NCBI GenBank assembly: GCA_037143575.1
Contig: JBAWYM010000055.1
Coordinates: forward strand, 1-10,036
Reading direction: 5' to 3'
From: JBAWYM01 sp037143575
Lineage (GTDB): Bacteria > Patescibacteriota > Gracilibacteria > Peribacterales > Peribacteraceae
DNA length: 10,036 nt
In this document: piece after piece, positions 1-7,010 of the stretch
Layout: each line of letters opens with the position of its first letter
Numbering within the stretch: position 1 is the first letter of the stretch
Position numbers and translations under genes: made by a program
Notes under the pieces: model-generated
What the model was told of the DNA's origin: nothing
The model's database searches: none
The model's input: the letters and a program-made list of their open reading frames with translations, nothing else

Positions 1-1167
1 GTCACAATCCCCACCCCTGCGATGGAAGCAGCGAGAAGCAGATACAGCGCCGGTAGGCCCGCGCGGTCGGCGTAGAGACCAAGAACTCCCAGAGTGCAGA
101 CCTGGAGGAGCTGGGTGCCGAAGCTCTCGATGGAAAGTGTGGTGGCGCGGCGGTGGGATTCTGTGCGGCGGTTGATTTCGTCGGAGAAGAAGATCTTGCG
201 GAAGGAGAGGATGCTCCAGAAGAGCACGGGGAAGAGTGCTGCGAAGAAGATAAAGTGGAGCTTCGCCATCAGGAGGAGGCCGCAGATTTCCGCCGCGAAG
301 ATTACTGCAAAGGATCCGAAGCCCCCCAACTTTTTCTGAATTTCGTGAGATTTCCATGCGACGAAGGCCCCGATGATATTAAAGCAGGCCAGAAGAATTC
401 CCCAATAGACGATCGGAACGTTGACGAGTTCCATAAACGGATTGAATGTTTGGAAGACGACCTTGCCGCCCAATGCGACCGTCATACTCGCGAAGACAAT
501 GAAGATCAGTGTTGTCTGTGTCGTGAACCAGCTCAGTGTTTTGAATAAGTGTGTAAAAGGTTCATGAGCGTGCGGATGAGGTTTTCGTGCTGGCTCTTCC
601 AGAAACAAAATCAGGAATAATTTGGTGATGGGCACAATAAGACACAGTATGACTGCGAAGCGCAGGTTCCACGCACCGAGGAAACCACCGAAGATTTGTC
701 CTGATGCCAGAACCAACAGGGCAAACCCCTCTATTCTTCCGAGCATTTTTCTATGTTCTCCCTCTCGTTTCAGTATTTTGAGCGAATCGAAGAGCATTGC
801 AGATTCTGTTCCCTGCAAGGCTGCGGCTCCAATACCCCAGGTGATCTGTGCGACAATGATCCAGAGGAAATTCTGTGCGAATGCAAAGGATGCCAATCCG
901 ATAAGAAGAGAGAGCTCCGCGAAAATGAAGGAGGATTTGCGATTGATGATGTCGGAGAAGACGCTCGTGGGGATATCTACCAAGAGGATGGTCAGAGCGA
1001 AGATGGATTCCCCGAGAAGGACCTGCGCCAGTGAGAGACCCACGATGTGCATCTCGAAGGCGATCACAACCGCGGAGGCGAAGAGCGATTCATCAATGCT
1101 CAGCCACTTCAGAAGAGTGAGGTTGCGTTCGAGCTTGCGTTTGATTATGGCGGAGGCAGCGGTCATG
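1..1167 (-). CDS. MFS transporter (partial, apparent 1-nt frameshift near N-terminus)
   Basis: This encodes a hydrophobic protein of the major facilitator superfamily, probably a proton-coupled exporter or importer; the substrate cannot be told. Translating from 1145 leftwards gives a continuous reading frame of about 380 residues that runs off the window edge. It has about ten hydrophobic segments, a motif-A-like loop (SDIINRK, about residues 71-77) after the second helix, and a cytoplasmic NRRTESHRRATTLSIESF segment (about 332-349) typical of this family. One or two terminal helices are probably missing. The only ATG giving a sensible N-terminus is at 1167 (MTAASAIIK), but it is one base out of frame: a TAA at 1146-1148 closes the transporter frame and a run of four T (plus strand, 1140-1143) sits at the junction. 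Removing one base there gives a clean N-terminus. The in-frame ATG at 1052 would remove part of helix 1. The cause could be a sequencing indel, a real mutation or, less likely, recoding. Confidence 0.8.
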
Positions 1168-1175
1168 CGGTTCTA

Positions 1176-1181
1176 TCGTAA
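1176..1181 (-). promoter_or_regulatory. Possible -10 box of the MFS gene
   Basis: On the minus strand TACGAT lies 8 bases before the ATG at 1167 and fits the TAnnnT pattern. No good -35 is seen, and there is no Shine-Dalgarno sequence. It mildly supports translation starting at 1167, and therefore the frameshift interpretation. Confidence 0.3.
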
Positions 1182-1240
1182 TCTTCGGAAGCGGGAGGCG
1201 CGAATTTTGGTTCGTCGATACAGTGGGCACATGGGCAGGC

Positions 1241-1265
1241 GCCGCACCCGCGAAGGGGATGCGGC
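1241..1265 (-). terminator. Hairpin downstream of the 273-aa gene, possible terminator
   Basis: GCCGCA at 1241-1246 pairs with TGCGGC at 1260-1265, and CCC/GGG extends the stem with one bulged base. It sits 55 bp past the stop of the gene ending at 1320. No T-run follows on the minus strand, so it is not a canonical intrinsic terminator. The rest of 1168-1319 holds nothing else I recognise. Confidence 0.3.
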
Positions 1266-1319
1266 TGGATTGTTGTGTGTCGATCCGAGCCCTTCAGCTT
1301 CTCTCTTCCGATAAATTCT

Positions 1320-2141
1320 TCACAGCGGCAAATCCCTCTTCTTTACTTTCGGGAGCGGAGAGGTGAAGGCAATGGGTGTCTCACTTGCACCCAAACACCC
1401 GTAGTATACGCCGTCCTTCAGCAGTTCGATAGTATGGAAGAATTCCTTGTGGGCGGGTTGTCCTGTCATCGGATCGACGATGGCGAAAGAAGCGCCTTTC
1501 CTGAGGATAAACTGTTGCAATCTCGTATCATAGATTGGCGTACGCAGGGGTTCGCGCAGACCGTCGATGTATCCTCCGTTGGAGAGGATGAGCGTCTTCA
1601 GCTTTGTCTGGGTCGTGCGTGGATCGTCCTCTCTCTCCCGTTGCCACTGGGTTCGTCCACCTCTTCGAACATGTTCCGCATCATGGACAAAACTTCTCAA
1701 ATCTTCCGCAGAATGATTCCATCGAACGTTGCCTTCCTCGTCCAGAAGCCGTGCCAGAGACAATCGTGCCCCTTCCTGGTTCCGTACGAGTTCCCGATGG
1801 GAACGCTGTTCCTCCTGTTCATCTGCAGCTTTCACCCCTTCGATGTTGTCGCTGACACCGAGGACGAAGTACTCTCCTGTTGCCGGAGTTTCCGTTTCCG
1901 ATTTTTCCCCGAAATACAAGAGATCACGAAAGCGCTGAATGGATTTACCGATGAGGTTTCTCGAATCCGGCTGAAGAACGTCGTAGACCTCTACTGAGAG
2001 GAATGCGGGACTGAGCGGCTTTCCCTGCGCATCGACGATGAATGTTTGACCTTCTCTCCGGGCGATGCCGTAGGAGGTATCGAGCATTGTCGGAGCGTCG
2101 ATTTTGGATTCGGGTGATGCTTGATGTAATGTGCTTTTCAT
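1320..2141 (-). CDS. Soluble protein of unknown function with internal duplication
   Basis: The product is 273 residues, with no signal peptide or membrane segment, so it is probably cytoplasmic. I do not recognise the family. Two segments resemble each other. Residues 24-54 (containing REGQTFIVDAQGKPLSP) continue in register with 89-105 (GEYFVLGVSDNIEGVKA); residues 211-259 (containing RKGASFAIVDPMTGQPAHK) run into DGVYYGCLGASETPIAF. Each has the order basic residue, hydrophobic strand, VD, a short G-containing turn, P, then an aromatic G/LG strand, reminiscent of short beta-repeat proteins. Between them is a charged, probably helical region (about 106-185) rich in R, E and Q. The ATG at 2141 has no Shine-Dalgarno sequence but has a promoter-like sequence directly upstream. 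The gene is 59 bp downstream of the putative anti-sigma gene on the same strand, so co-transcription is also possible. Confidence 0.75.
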   Translation of the reverse strand: MKSTLHQASPESKIDAPTMLDTSYGIARREGQTFIVDAQGKPLSPAFLSVEVYDVLQPDSRNLIGKSIQRFRDLLYFGEKSETETPATGEYFVLGVSDNIEGVKAADEQEEQRSHRELVRNQEGARLSLARLLDEEGNVRWNHSAEDLRSFVHDAEHVRRGGRTQWQREREDDPRTTQTKLKTLILSNGGYIDGLREPLRTPIYDTRLQQFILRKGASFAIVDPMTGQPAHKEFFHTIELLKDGVYYGCLGASETPIAFTSPLPKVKKRDLPL

Positions 2142-2147
2142 ATGACA

Positions 2148-2175
2148 AATCTACGATATCTTGATTGATAGTCAA
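2148..2175 (-). promoter_or_regulatory. Promoter-like sequence for the 273-aa gene
   Basis: Minus strand: TTGACT at 2175-2170, a 16-base spacer, then TAGATT at 2153-2148. The -10 ends 6 bases before the ATG, so transcription would start at or next to the start codon and give a leaderless mRNA. Confidence 0.5.
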
Positions 2176-2200
2176 GAATTGTTTCCCAGAAAATTGGAAC

Positions 2201-4156
2201 TCACTTCGCCGCCCCCGTCCCCGTCGCTGCAGGATGGACGGCCTTCGTATTCTTCCAGCTCAAGCGCAAGATCTCCTGACGGACGCGCTCCGGGAAGCTT
2301 TCGGGGCCGCCGGGCAGGGCGAAGTAGAGGCGACGGAGGATGCGCCCCTGATCGGGATTGGTCTCGAGATTCTTCAGCTCCATGGTGAACTGATTGATGC
2401 GGGGCTGCGCGTAGTGATAGAGGAAAATGCGCTGCTTGATCACGGTGACCATCGTCTGGATTTCGGAAGCCGAGAGGACGGCGGTGGCATCATCGGGCGG
2501 GAGATACGCGGCGATCTCCTCTGAAGACACCGCATCGAGGGCAGGTTCAGAGGATTCCTTCTTTTGTTTCTCGATGGAGAGCGCGAGCATCGCCATGGCC
2601 GAGGTTACTTCTTTGCTGGTATCGGCAGAGACCAAGGCATTGTGATCACGCAAACCCGACAGCTGCGGCCTCAGCTCTTTCCACATGCCCTCCACTCCCT
2701 TGAGATTCCCCTCTTCCACCGTCTGTGTGAGGACACTCAGGGCATCGAGCAGGAGATCAGCGCGCACTTCCTGACCATGCGCAGCATCATCCGTGACCAG
2801 CGAGCTCGTTTCCATCACCACTTTCTTGATGATGTAGGCCTGATCGCCGGGGAGGGTGGCGGCGAGTTCGCCGGCGCTCTGTGACACCGCTTGCCGGAGG
2901 AGGAACTGCGCGAGGGTAGCGTCTCCGGAACCGGTGGCGAGAGCGACGAGGGTACCGCGGTACTCTTCGAGTGGCAGCGTGACAGCTCCAGTTTCTCCCT
3001 TCGCGAGCAGAGCCGCTGCTTCATTGAGGCGGCTGTCTGCGTATTCAATCTTCTTCTGTACGCGGGACTCTTCGCCCAAGGTGAGGAAGAGATCCACTGC
3101 TTCTACTGCACGCTTCATGGAGTAGAGGCGAGACGTGGGGAGAATCCCTGCGCGCTCTGCCAAGCGGGCCTGCTGCAGAGAGGCGATCTCCTGACGGTGC
3201 ACGGCATCCCGCGAGAGATTATCGCGAATCCATGCATCCTTGTACTGGGTGCTGGAAATGTGGGAGATCGCGAGCGCAGAGCCATCTCTCGCTTGTGAGC
3301 GATCGCCCGAAACCAGCAAATATTCCTTTCCGTCGTGCGTCACGCTGGCGCTGCGATCGAGAGCTTCGATGCTGAGAGATTGCGCAGTACGTTCGAGGGA
3401 GACACTGCCCTCATTCACCGTCACCAAGTCGGCACGGGAGGAGATCGTGATGCCGGGGAGAGAGCCCGGGAGTAGGCCCTGAATCCAAATACGTCCCGAC
3501 ACGAGTGCAACGGTGGAAACGGGCTCCGACGGTGTAAGGTGATCCGAGAGATCGAGAAGGGTGATAGTTGTCTGGCTATCCATGCGGATCACACCGGTAT
3601 CGCCGAGGACCACACTCGCTTCACCATTCCCCGTCTTCAATTGCATTCCCGTCTTGAGCGCGAGCGTCCCTACGACCGGCTGCCACAGCTCACCCATCAG
3701 CACATAGGCTTCTCCGCGGGTGGGAGTAAAGGAAAGCTCGGAACTGGCAACGGAAGAAGGTGCCCAGAGGACGGTGGGGGCGAGATGGACGACGAACGCA
3801 ATGAGGACGAAGGCGGCGGTCCACGTGAGGGAGCGATACAGATGAGACGTCTTCCGAGCGGTAGGCAGATTCTCGAGGGCAGGTCGCAGGATGCGCATGG
3901 GTGACTGCCCGGCGGCGGCAATCCACGATCGGACATCGTTCAGAACACTGTTTGCGTGAGCGGCGGAGAGATCGCTGGCGATGTGTGCCCACACAGAGAG
4001 GCGGGAAGCAGGAGTGGGCTCGAGAGCGATACGGACGGACTTCAGTGCATGGGGAGCCCTCTGTATGGCTGCAAAACGCTTTGCGATACGTTCCTGAGCA
4101 CCTGCAGAAGGAGCACAGTCGCCACGGAGCCGGCGGAGGAGGTCCTCAGCGGACAT
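2201..4156 (-). CDS. Membrane-anchored FecR/DUF5667-type protein, putative anti-sigma factor
   Basis: The product is 651 residues and probably restrains the ECF sigma factor encoded just upstream. Residues 1-108 are a basic, probably cytoplasmic region without a zinc-binding HxxxCxxC motif. One membrane helix spans about 109-131 (containing TAAFVLIAFVVHLAPTVLWA). Residues about 145-256 look like a FecR domain: GEAYVL, W158, LKTGMQLKTGNGEASVVLGD, SGRIWIQ, then a sensor-like strand ending NEGSVSLE. Residues about 339-440 match the DUF5667 pattern (SRLYSMKRAVEAVDL, ADSRLNEAAALLAKGE, EEYRGTLVAL). The rest is helical and ends in an A/G/T-rich tail. The topology would place FecR and DUF5667 outside the membrane. 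The domain calls are from pattern recall and the anti-sigma role is inferred from gene order. The ATG at 4156 has neither a Shine-Dalgarno sequence nor a clear -10 box. The gene is separated from the sigma gene by 242 bp of repeat-containing DNA, which is unusually wide for such a pair. Confidence 0.8.
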   Translation of the reverse strand: MSAEDLLRRLRGDCAPSAGAQERIAKRFAAIQRAPHALKSVRIALEPTPASRLSVWAHIASDLSAAHANSVLNDVRSWIAAAGQSPMRILRPALENLPTARKTSHLYRSLTWTAAFVLIAFVVHLAPTVLWAPSSVASSELSFTPTRGEAYVLMGELWQPVVGTLALKTGMQLKTGNGEASVVLGDTGVIRMDSQTTITLLDLSDHLTPSEPVSTVALVSGRIWIQGLLPGSLPGITISSRADLVTVNEGSVSLERTAQSLSIEALDRSASVTHDGKEYLLVSGDRSQARDGSALAISHISSTQYKDAWIRDNLSRDAVHRQEIASLQQARLAERAGILPTSRLYSMKRAVEAVDLFLTLGEESRVQKKIEYADSRLNEAAALLAKGETGAVTLPLEEYRGTLVALATGSGDATLAQFLLRQAVSQSAGELAATLPGDQAYIIKKVVMETSSLVTDDAAHGQEVRADLLLDALSVLTQTVEEGNLKGVEGMWKELRPQLSGLRDHNALVSADTSKEVTSAMAMLALSIEKQKKESSEPALDAVSSEEIAAYLPPDDATAVLSASEIQTMVTVIKQRIFLYHYAQPRINQFTMELKNLETNPDQGRILRRLYFALPGGPESFPERVRQEILRLSWKNTKAVHPAATGTGAAK

Positions 4157-4201
4157 TTTGCACTAGGAGAAACGGCGAAAGAGGCGGTTTGTTACAGAGA
4201 A

Positions 4202-4243
4202 TAGCTGGTAGCTTGTAGGTTGTAGCTTGTAGGTTGTAGCTGG
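4202..4243. repeat. Tandem heptamer repeat, six units
   Basis: Six consecutive 7-bp units fit the form TAG[C/G]T[T/G]G with no spacer. The first and last units are TAGCTGG and the inner four alternate TAGCTTG and TAGGTTG. It lies in the gap between the sigma and anti-sigma genes. Related TAGCnnn tandem arrays occur inside the gene at 7570-8997. Confidence 0.85.
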
Positions 4244-4325
4244 GAAGAACATTCAGGAGGTCACTTATAAGGTTCCCATTCATATTTTCACATTCCATTT
4301 TCCTATGACTCAGCAGAGCGGTTCG

Positions 4326-4352
4326 CCTGTCCTGAGCCGAGTCGAAGGATCG
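4326..4352. repeat. Dispersed palindrome-like repeat (CCTGAGC/GTCGAAGG type)
   Basis: The sequence contains CCTGTCCTGAGC, CGA, then GTCGAAGGATC, an imperfect inverted repeat. This motif resembles a repeat I recall in many unrelated bacterial genomes, where it gives spurious peptides such as FDSAQDR or LSRVEGS; both appear here in the two strand translations. It lies between the sigma and anti-sigma genes. I see nothing else in 4244-4325 or 4353-4398. Confidence 0.55.
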
Positions 4353-4398
4353 ACCCGCGGGATAAGCAATGAGGTTCATTCGCCCATGGTGTCGGATT

Positions 4399-4971
4399 TC
4401 ACAAGGTTCCACGGTGTTCAGGGGGAAGCAGCGCCGAAAGCTTTTCCAGCGCCCGGAACTTCAGCACTCGCACAGACCCTTCGCTCCGCTTGAGAGCTAG
4501 GGCGATTTCGGTGATCGAGAGATCGGCGAAGTAGGAGAGGGTGAGGACGTCACGGTATTTCTTGGGGAGCTGATCGAGCGCACCGCGGACGATCTTCAAC
4601 AAATCATTGCGCTGCAGCCGGTCCTCGGCACGGTTCATCGGATCGGTGTCGGATAATTCCTCGGACACCTCCATGGTTTCCTTGCGGGACCGGAAGGCAT
4701 CGATGACGGTGTAGCGCGCGATGCGAAAGAGCCAGGCGCCGAAGGGAATCCCCGCACGTTCCTGGTAACTCGTGATCTTCTCCCAGATCTTCAGGAAGAT
4801 ATCTGCGGTGATGTCCTCGGCCATTTCGCGGTCGAACCGAAAGGCGGTGTAGCGATAGACCTGCGGGAAGTAGTGATCGTAGAGCTGATGGAACGCATCG
4901 CCGTCACCCTCTTGTGAAAGGCGCACATAGGCAAGGATTTGGGGCTCGGTGAGGGGGATGAGGTCGGGCAC
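4399..4971 (-). CDS. ECF-type RNA polymerase sigma factor
   Basis: The product is 190 residues, the usual size for an extracytoplasmic-function sigma-70 factor. Sigma region 2 spans about 24-97: AFHQLYDHYFPQVYRYTAF, then AEDITADIFLKIWEKI for core binding, and PFGAWLFRIARYTVIDAFR for -10 recognition. A short acidic linker (98-120) follows. Region 4 spans about 125-180, with a helix-turn-helix in DLSITEIALALKRSEGSVRV that would contact the -35 element. The start is GTG at 4971; no ATG gives an intact region 2. There is no Shine-Dalgarno sequence, but an extended -10 box lies 10 bases upstream. The next gene on the same strand is the FecR/DUF5667 protein, giving the common sigma then anti-sigma order. 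Likely autoregulated in the manner of such pairs, though the visible promoter looks housekeeping-type. Confidence 0.93.
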   Translation of the reverse strand: MPDLIPLTEPQILAYVRLSQEGDGDAFHQLYDHYFPQVYRYTAFRFDREMAEDITADIFLKIWEKITSYQERAGIPFGAWLFRIARYTVIDAFRSRKETMEVSEELSDTDPMNRAEDRLQRNDLLKIVRGALDQLPKKYRDVLTLSYFADLSITEIALALKRSEGSVRVLKFRALEKLSALLPPEHRGTL

Positions 4972-4981
4972 GGGAGGACTT

Positions 4982-4990
4982 AGTATAGCA
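4982..4990 (-). promoter_or_regulatory. Extended -10 promoter of the sigma gene
   Basis: Minus strand TGCTATACT is an extended -10 (TGn TATACT) ending 10 bases before the GTG start. No -35 match is found at the expected spacing. The leader would be only a few bases long. Confidence 0.5.
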
Positions 4991-5067
4991 TCTTGAGGTT
5001 GGAGAGGTTTGGAATAGGTTATAGACGCCAGATAGGTAATATGAGCAAAACCTTTCAGGCTTTTCTA

Positions 5068-5103
5068 ACCCCTGCCCCGCGTAGCCCGCAGGCGAAGTGG
5101 GGT
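5068..5103. repeat. GC-rich hairpin / REP-like sequence after guaA
   Basis: ACCCC at 5068-5072 pairs with GGGGT at 5099-5103. An alternative inner stem pairs CCTGC at 5071-5075 with GCAGG at 5088-5092. It lies 10 bp past the guaA stop. On the minus strand it is followed by TTAGAAAAG rather than a T-run, so it may act as a weak terminator or be a dispersed repeat. The remaining 4991-5067 holds nothing I recognise. Confidence 0.4.
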
Positions 5104-5113
5104 CAATCCTCCG

Positions 5114-6907
5114 TCACTCCCACTCAATCGTCCCCGGTGGCTTACTCGTCAAATCATAGAACACACAATCAATTCCCGAAAGCTTCAGGATTCTCTCCGT
5201 CATGCGCTTGAGAACGGCTTCCGGAATCGGCGCGGCGCGGGCGGTCATCGCTTCTTCGGATTCCACCGGGCGCAGCACGATGGATTGTCCGTCGGGTTTC
5301 GTTCCGAAGGGCAGGAGGACGACGGGGAATTGCCAGATGATTTCGTACAGATCAGCCGCACGCATTTCCTCAGCCACAATTGCATCCGCTTCCCGTAGAA
5401 GATCAGCGCGTTGCTGTGTGAGGTAGCCGGGAGTGAAGACAAACTCCGTCGGTGCAGTGTGTGACGTACAGAGCAGCACACGGTTGATTTCTCTGCTGGT
5501 ATTGGGAATTTCCACGGAGAGCTTTTTGAGGTCGTCGGAAACGATGAAGGGATTTTTTTGGAATACGGCGAGCGCATGGCGGTATGTCCGGCCGTCGCCT
5601 TGGACGCCGACGGATTGCACCGGCAGAACCGAAGAGCCCGAAAAATTCGTAGGACAGGAATATTCCTGTCCTACGAATTTTTCTTGTTCTGAACACAGGA
5701 TTCTCACCCCCAACCCCGGCCCCGGGAACGGATGGCGCCAGACCAATTGGTGTGGAAGGCCGAGCTCTTCGCCGAGGACACGCACTTCATCTTTGTAGAG
5801 TTCCTTGAGCGGCTCGATCACAAGCCCCTTGACGATCAATTCCTGTACGGCGGCCACACGATTATGGTGGGTCTTGATGTGGTCGGCGTGCTTGGTCCCC
5901 TTGGTTTCGATGGTGTCGGGATAGATGGTTCCCTGCCCGAGCATCCAGCCTTTATCCGCTGTGAGTCCCAGCCCTTCGCTCACTCTGGCCTGCACAGCGA
6001 GGAAGGTATCACCGATGATTTTGCGCTTGGCTTCGGGCTCATAGACGCCCTGCAAATTCCGGAAGAATTCCTCCGAGGCATCTTCGATCTTCAGATTGTG
6101 CACATTGAGCTGATCGAATGCTTCGCGGATTTCTGTGATCTCGCCTTTGCGCATCAGTCCGGTATCCACCAGAAAACCCTGCACACGCTCCGTGCCGAGG
6201 ACCTGATTGAGCAGTGTGAAGGCGACCGTAGAATCCACTCCGCCCGAGACGAGCATGAAGACCTTGCGATCGCCCACCTGAGCTTTGATATCGCCAGCGA
6301 TGCGCTGTACGTAGCCCGTGAGTGACCAGGGAGTGGCTTTACAAAGCGCCGAAAATCGCTTCAGCAGATCGAAGCCATGCTCCGTGTGGACGACCTCTGG
6401 GTGGAACTGCACAGCGAAAAAATTGCGCGCGCTGTCTTCGAATGCCACGTGATTGCATGCAGCGGACGTTGCCGTGAGTTTGAAGCCCGGAGGGAGAACC
6501 GACGCTTCATCTCCGTGCGACATCCAGACCGACGTCTCAGGATCGAAATCTCGCAGCAGTTTCCCACCACCATCGACCGTCTTGATCATTGTCTGTCCAT
6601 ACTCCTTCACCTTTCCCGGCGTCACCGTTCCCTTGAGTGTCTGCGTCATCCAGTGCAGCCCATAGCAGATACCAAGTACAGGAATGCCAAGCTCGAAGAT
6701 TTTCGGGTCCGCCTGCGGACTTCCCTCTTCATACACGCTCTGCGGACCACCGGAGAGGATGATCTCCGCCGCATTCTTCAATTCCTCAGCTGATACAGCA
6801 GGATCGCGGATCTCGGCCATCACTCCGAAGCTGCGGATTCTCCTCGCGATAAGGTGCGCGTACTGTCCGCCGAAATCCAGAACGATGATCGGGTGATGGA
6901 CCTCCAT
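5114..6907 (-). CDS. guaA: GMP synthase (glutamine-hydrolysing), long form
   Basis: The enzyme converts XMP, ATP and glutamine to GMP, the last step of guanine nucleotide synthesis, in the cytoplasm. From ATG 6907 the product is 597 residues. Residues 1-190 are a class I glutamine amidotransferase: DFGGQYAHL, LSGGPQSVY, nucleophile Cys81 in GICYGLHW, and His169/Glu171 in FHPEVVH. Residues about 195-395 are the ATP-pyrophosphatase domain, with the P-loop SGGVDST at 221-227, GQGTIYPD and HPFPGPGLGVRIL. The C-terminal part is the long type with two dimerisation-like halves: VLPVQSVGVQGDGRTY (427-442) and the terminal YDLTSKPPGTIEWE, closer in layout to the human enzyme than to the shorter E. coli one. 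Residues about 409-423 are encoded by a perfect palindrome and look foreign. The frame stays open upstream to a TTG at 6940, but the ATG at 6907 directly precedes the conserved start and has a -10-like box. Confidence 0.96.
   Translation of the reverse strand: MEVHHPIIVLDFGGQYAHLIARRIRSFGVMAEIRDPAVSAEELKNAAEIILSGGPQSVYEEGSPQADPKIFELGIPVLGICYGLHWMTQTLKGTVTPGKVKEYGQTMIKTVDGGGKLLRDFDPETSVWMSHGDEASVLPPGFKLTATSAACNHVAFEDSARNFFAVQFHPEVVHTEHGFDLLKRFSALCKATPWSLTGYVQRIAGDIKAQVGDRKVFMLVSGGVDSTVAFTLLNQVLGTERVQGFLVDTGLMRKGEITEIREAFDQLNVHNLKIEDASEEFFRNLQGVYEPEAKRKIIGDTFLAVQARVSEGLGLTADKGWMLGQGTIYPDTIETKGTKHADHIKTHHNRVAAVQELIVKGLVIEPLKELYKDEVRVLGEELGLPHQLVWRHPFPGPGLGVRILCSEQEKFVGQEYSCPTNFSGSSVLPVQSVGVQGDGRTYRHALAVFQKNPFIVSDDLKKLSVEIPNTSREINRVLLCTSHTAPTEFVFTPGYLTQQRADLLREADAIVAEEMRAADLYEIIWQFPVVLLPFGTKPDGQSIVLRPVESEEAMTARAAPIPEAVLKRMTERILKLSGIDCVFYDLTSKPPGTIEWE
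5640..5683. repeat. Perfect 44-bp palindrome inside guaA (copy 1)
   Basis: Bases 5640-5661 are exactly the reverse complement of 5662-5683. The core is GTAGGACAGGAA, two central bases, then TTCCTGTCCTAC; the outer arms are GAAAAATTC and GAATTTTTC. It is translated in frame on the minus strand as EKFVGQEYSCPTNF plus the next residue. A copy with the same core but different arms lies at 8770-8809. Transcribed in either direction it would form a stem of up to 22 bp. Confidence 0.95.
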
Positions 6908-6913
6908 GGGTAC

Positions 6914-6940
6914 AGCATAACGGGAGGAAGTGATTGGCAA
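6914..6940 (-). promoter_or_regulatory. Promoter-like sequence for guaA
   Basis: Minus strand: TTGCCA at 6940-6935, a short 15-base spacer, then TATGCT at 6919-6914. The -10 ends 6 bases before the ATG at 6907, implying a leaderless transcript and favouring that ATG over the upstream TTG. Confidence 0.4.
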
Positions 6941-6973
6941 AAGAAAAACAGCATGAGTTCATCGAGCTGGACA

Positions 6974-7002
6974 TTGACAGGAAACTTCACACGGAAGAGG
7001 AT
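6974..7002 (+). promoter_or_regulatory. Possible promoter of the 177-aa gene
   Basis: TTGACA at 6974-6979 is a perfect -35. With a 17-base spacer the -10 would be GAGGAT at 6997-7002, a weak match that keeps A at position 2 and T at position 6. It ends 8 bases before the ATG at 7011. The GAGG here could instead serve as a distant Shine-Dalgarno, 10 bases from the start. Confidence 0.35.
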
Positions 7003-7010
7003 CCTCGGTA

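Noticed and set aside
622..1314. Plus-strand reading frame of 230 codons
   Set aside because: It is antisense to the MFS transporter, with a basic, compositionally odd peptide typical of a shadow frame.
1275..1997. Plus-strand reading frame of 240 codons
   Set aside because: It lies opposite the 273-aa gene. The minus frame has an upstream promoter-like site and internal protein symmetry, while the plus peptide is rich in C, F and S with no domain logic.
4202..4243. Heptamer array as a CRISPR array
   Set aside because: The units are 7 bp and adjoin directly, with no spacers, and no cas-like genes are present.
4326..4333. CCTGTCCT shared between the repeat at 4326 and the palindrome core
   Set aside because: Only eight bases match and the surrounding sequence differs, so chance is the simpler explanation.
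4146..4412. Minus-strand reading frame of 88 codons between the sigma and anti-sigma genes
   Set aside because: It overlaps both neighbours and its peptide is made largely of translated repeats (FDSAQDRRTALL and YNLQATTYKLPAI). It is a known kind of false gene call.
5640..5683. Palindrome read as a regulator operator or intrinsic terminator
   Set aside because: It lies inside a coding region, far from the gene ends. It is much longer than a usual operator, and its second copy is likewise deep inside another gene in the same phase.
6908..6940. Upstream TTG start for guaA, adding 11 residues
   Set aside because: The extra residues are not part of the conserved enzyme. TTG is a weak start and the region contains the -10-like box for the ATG at 6907.
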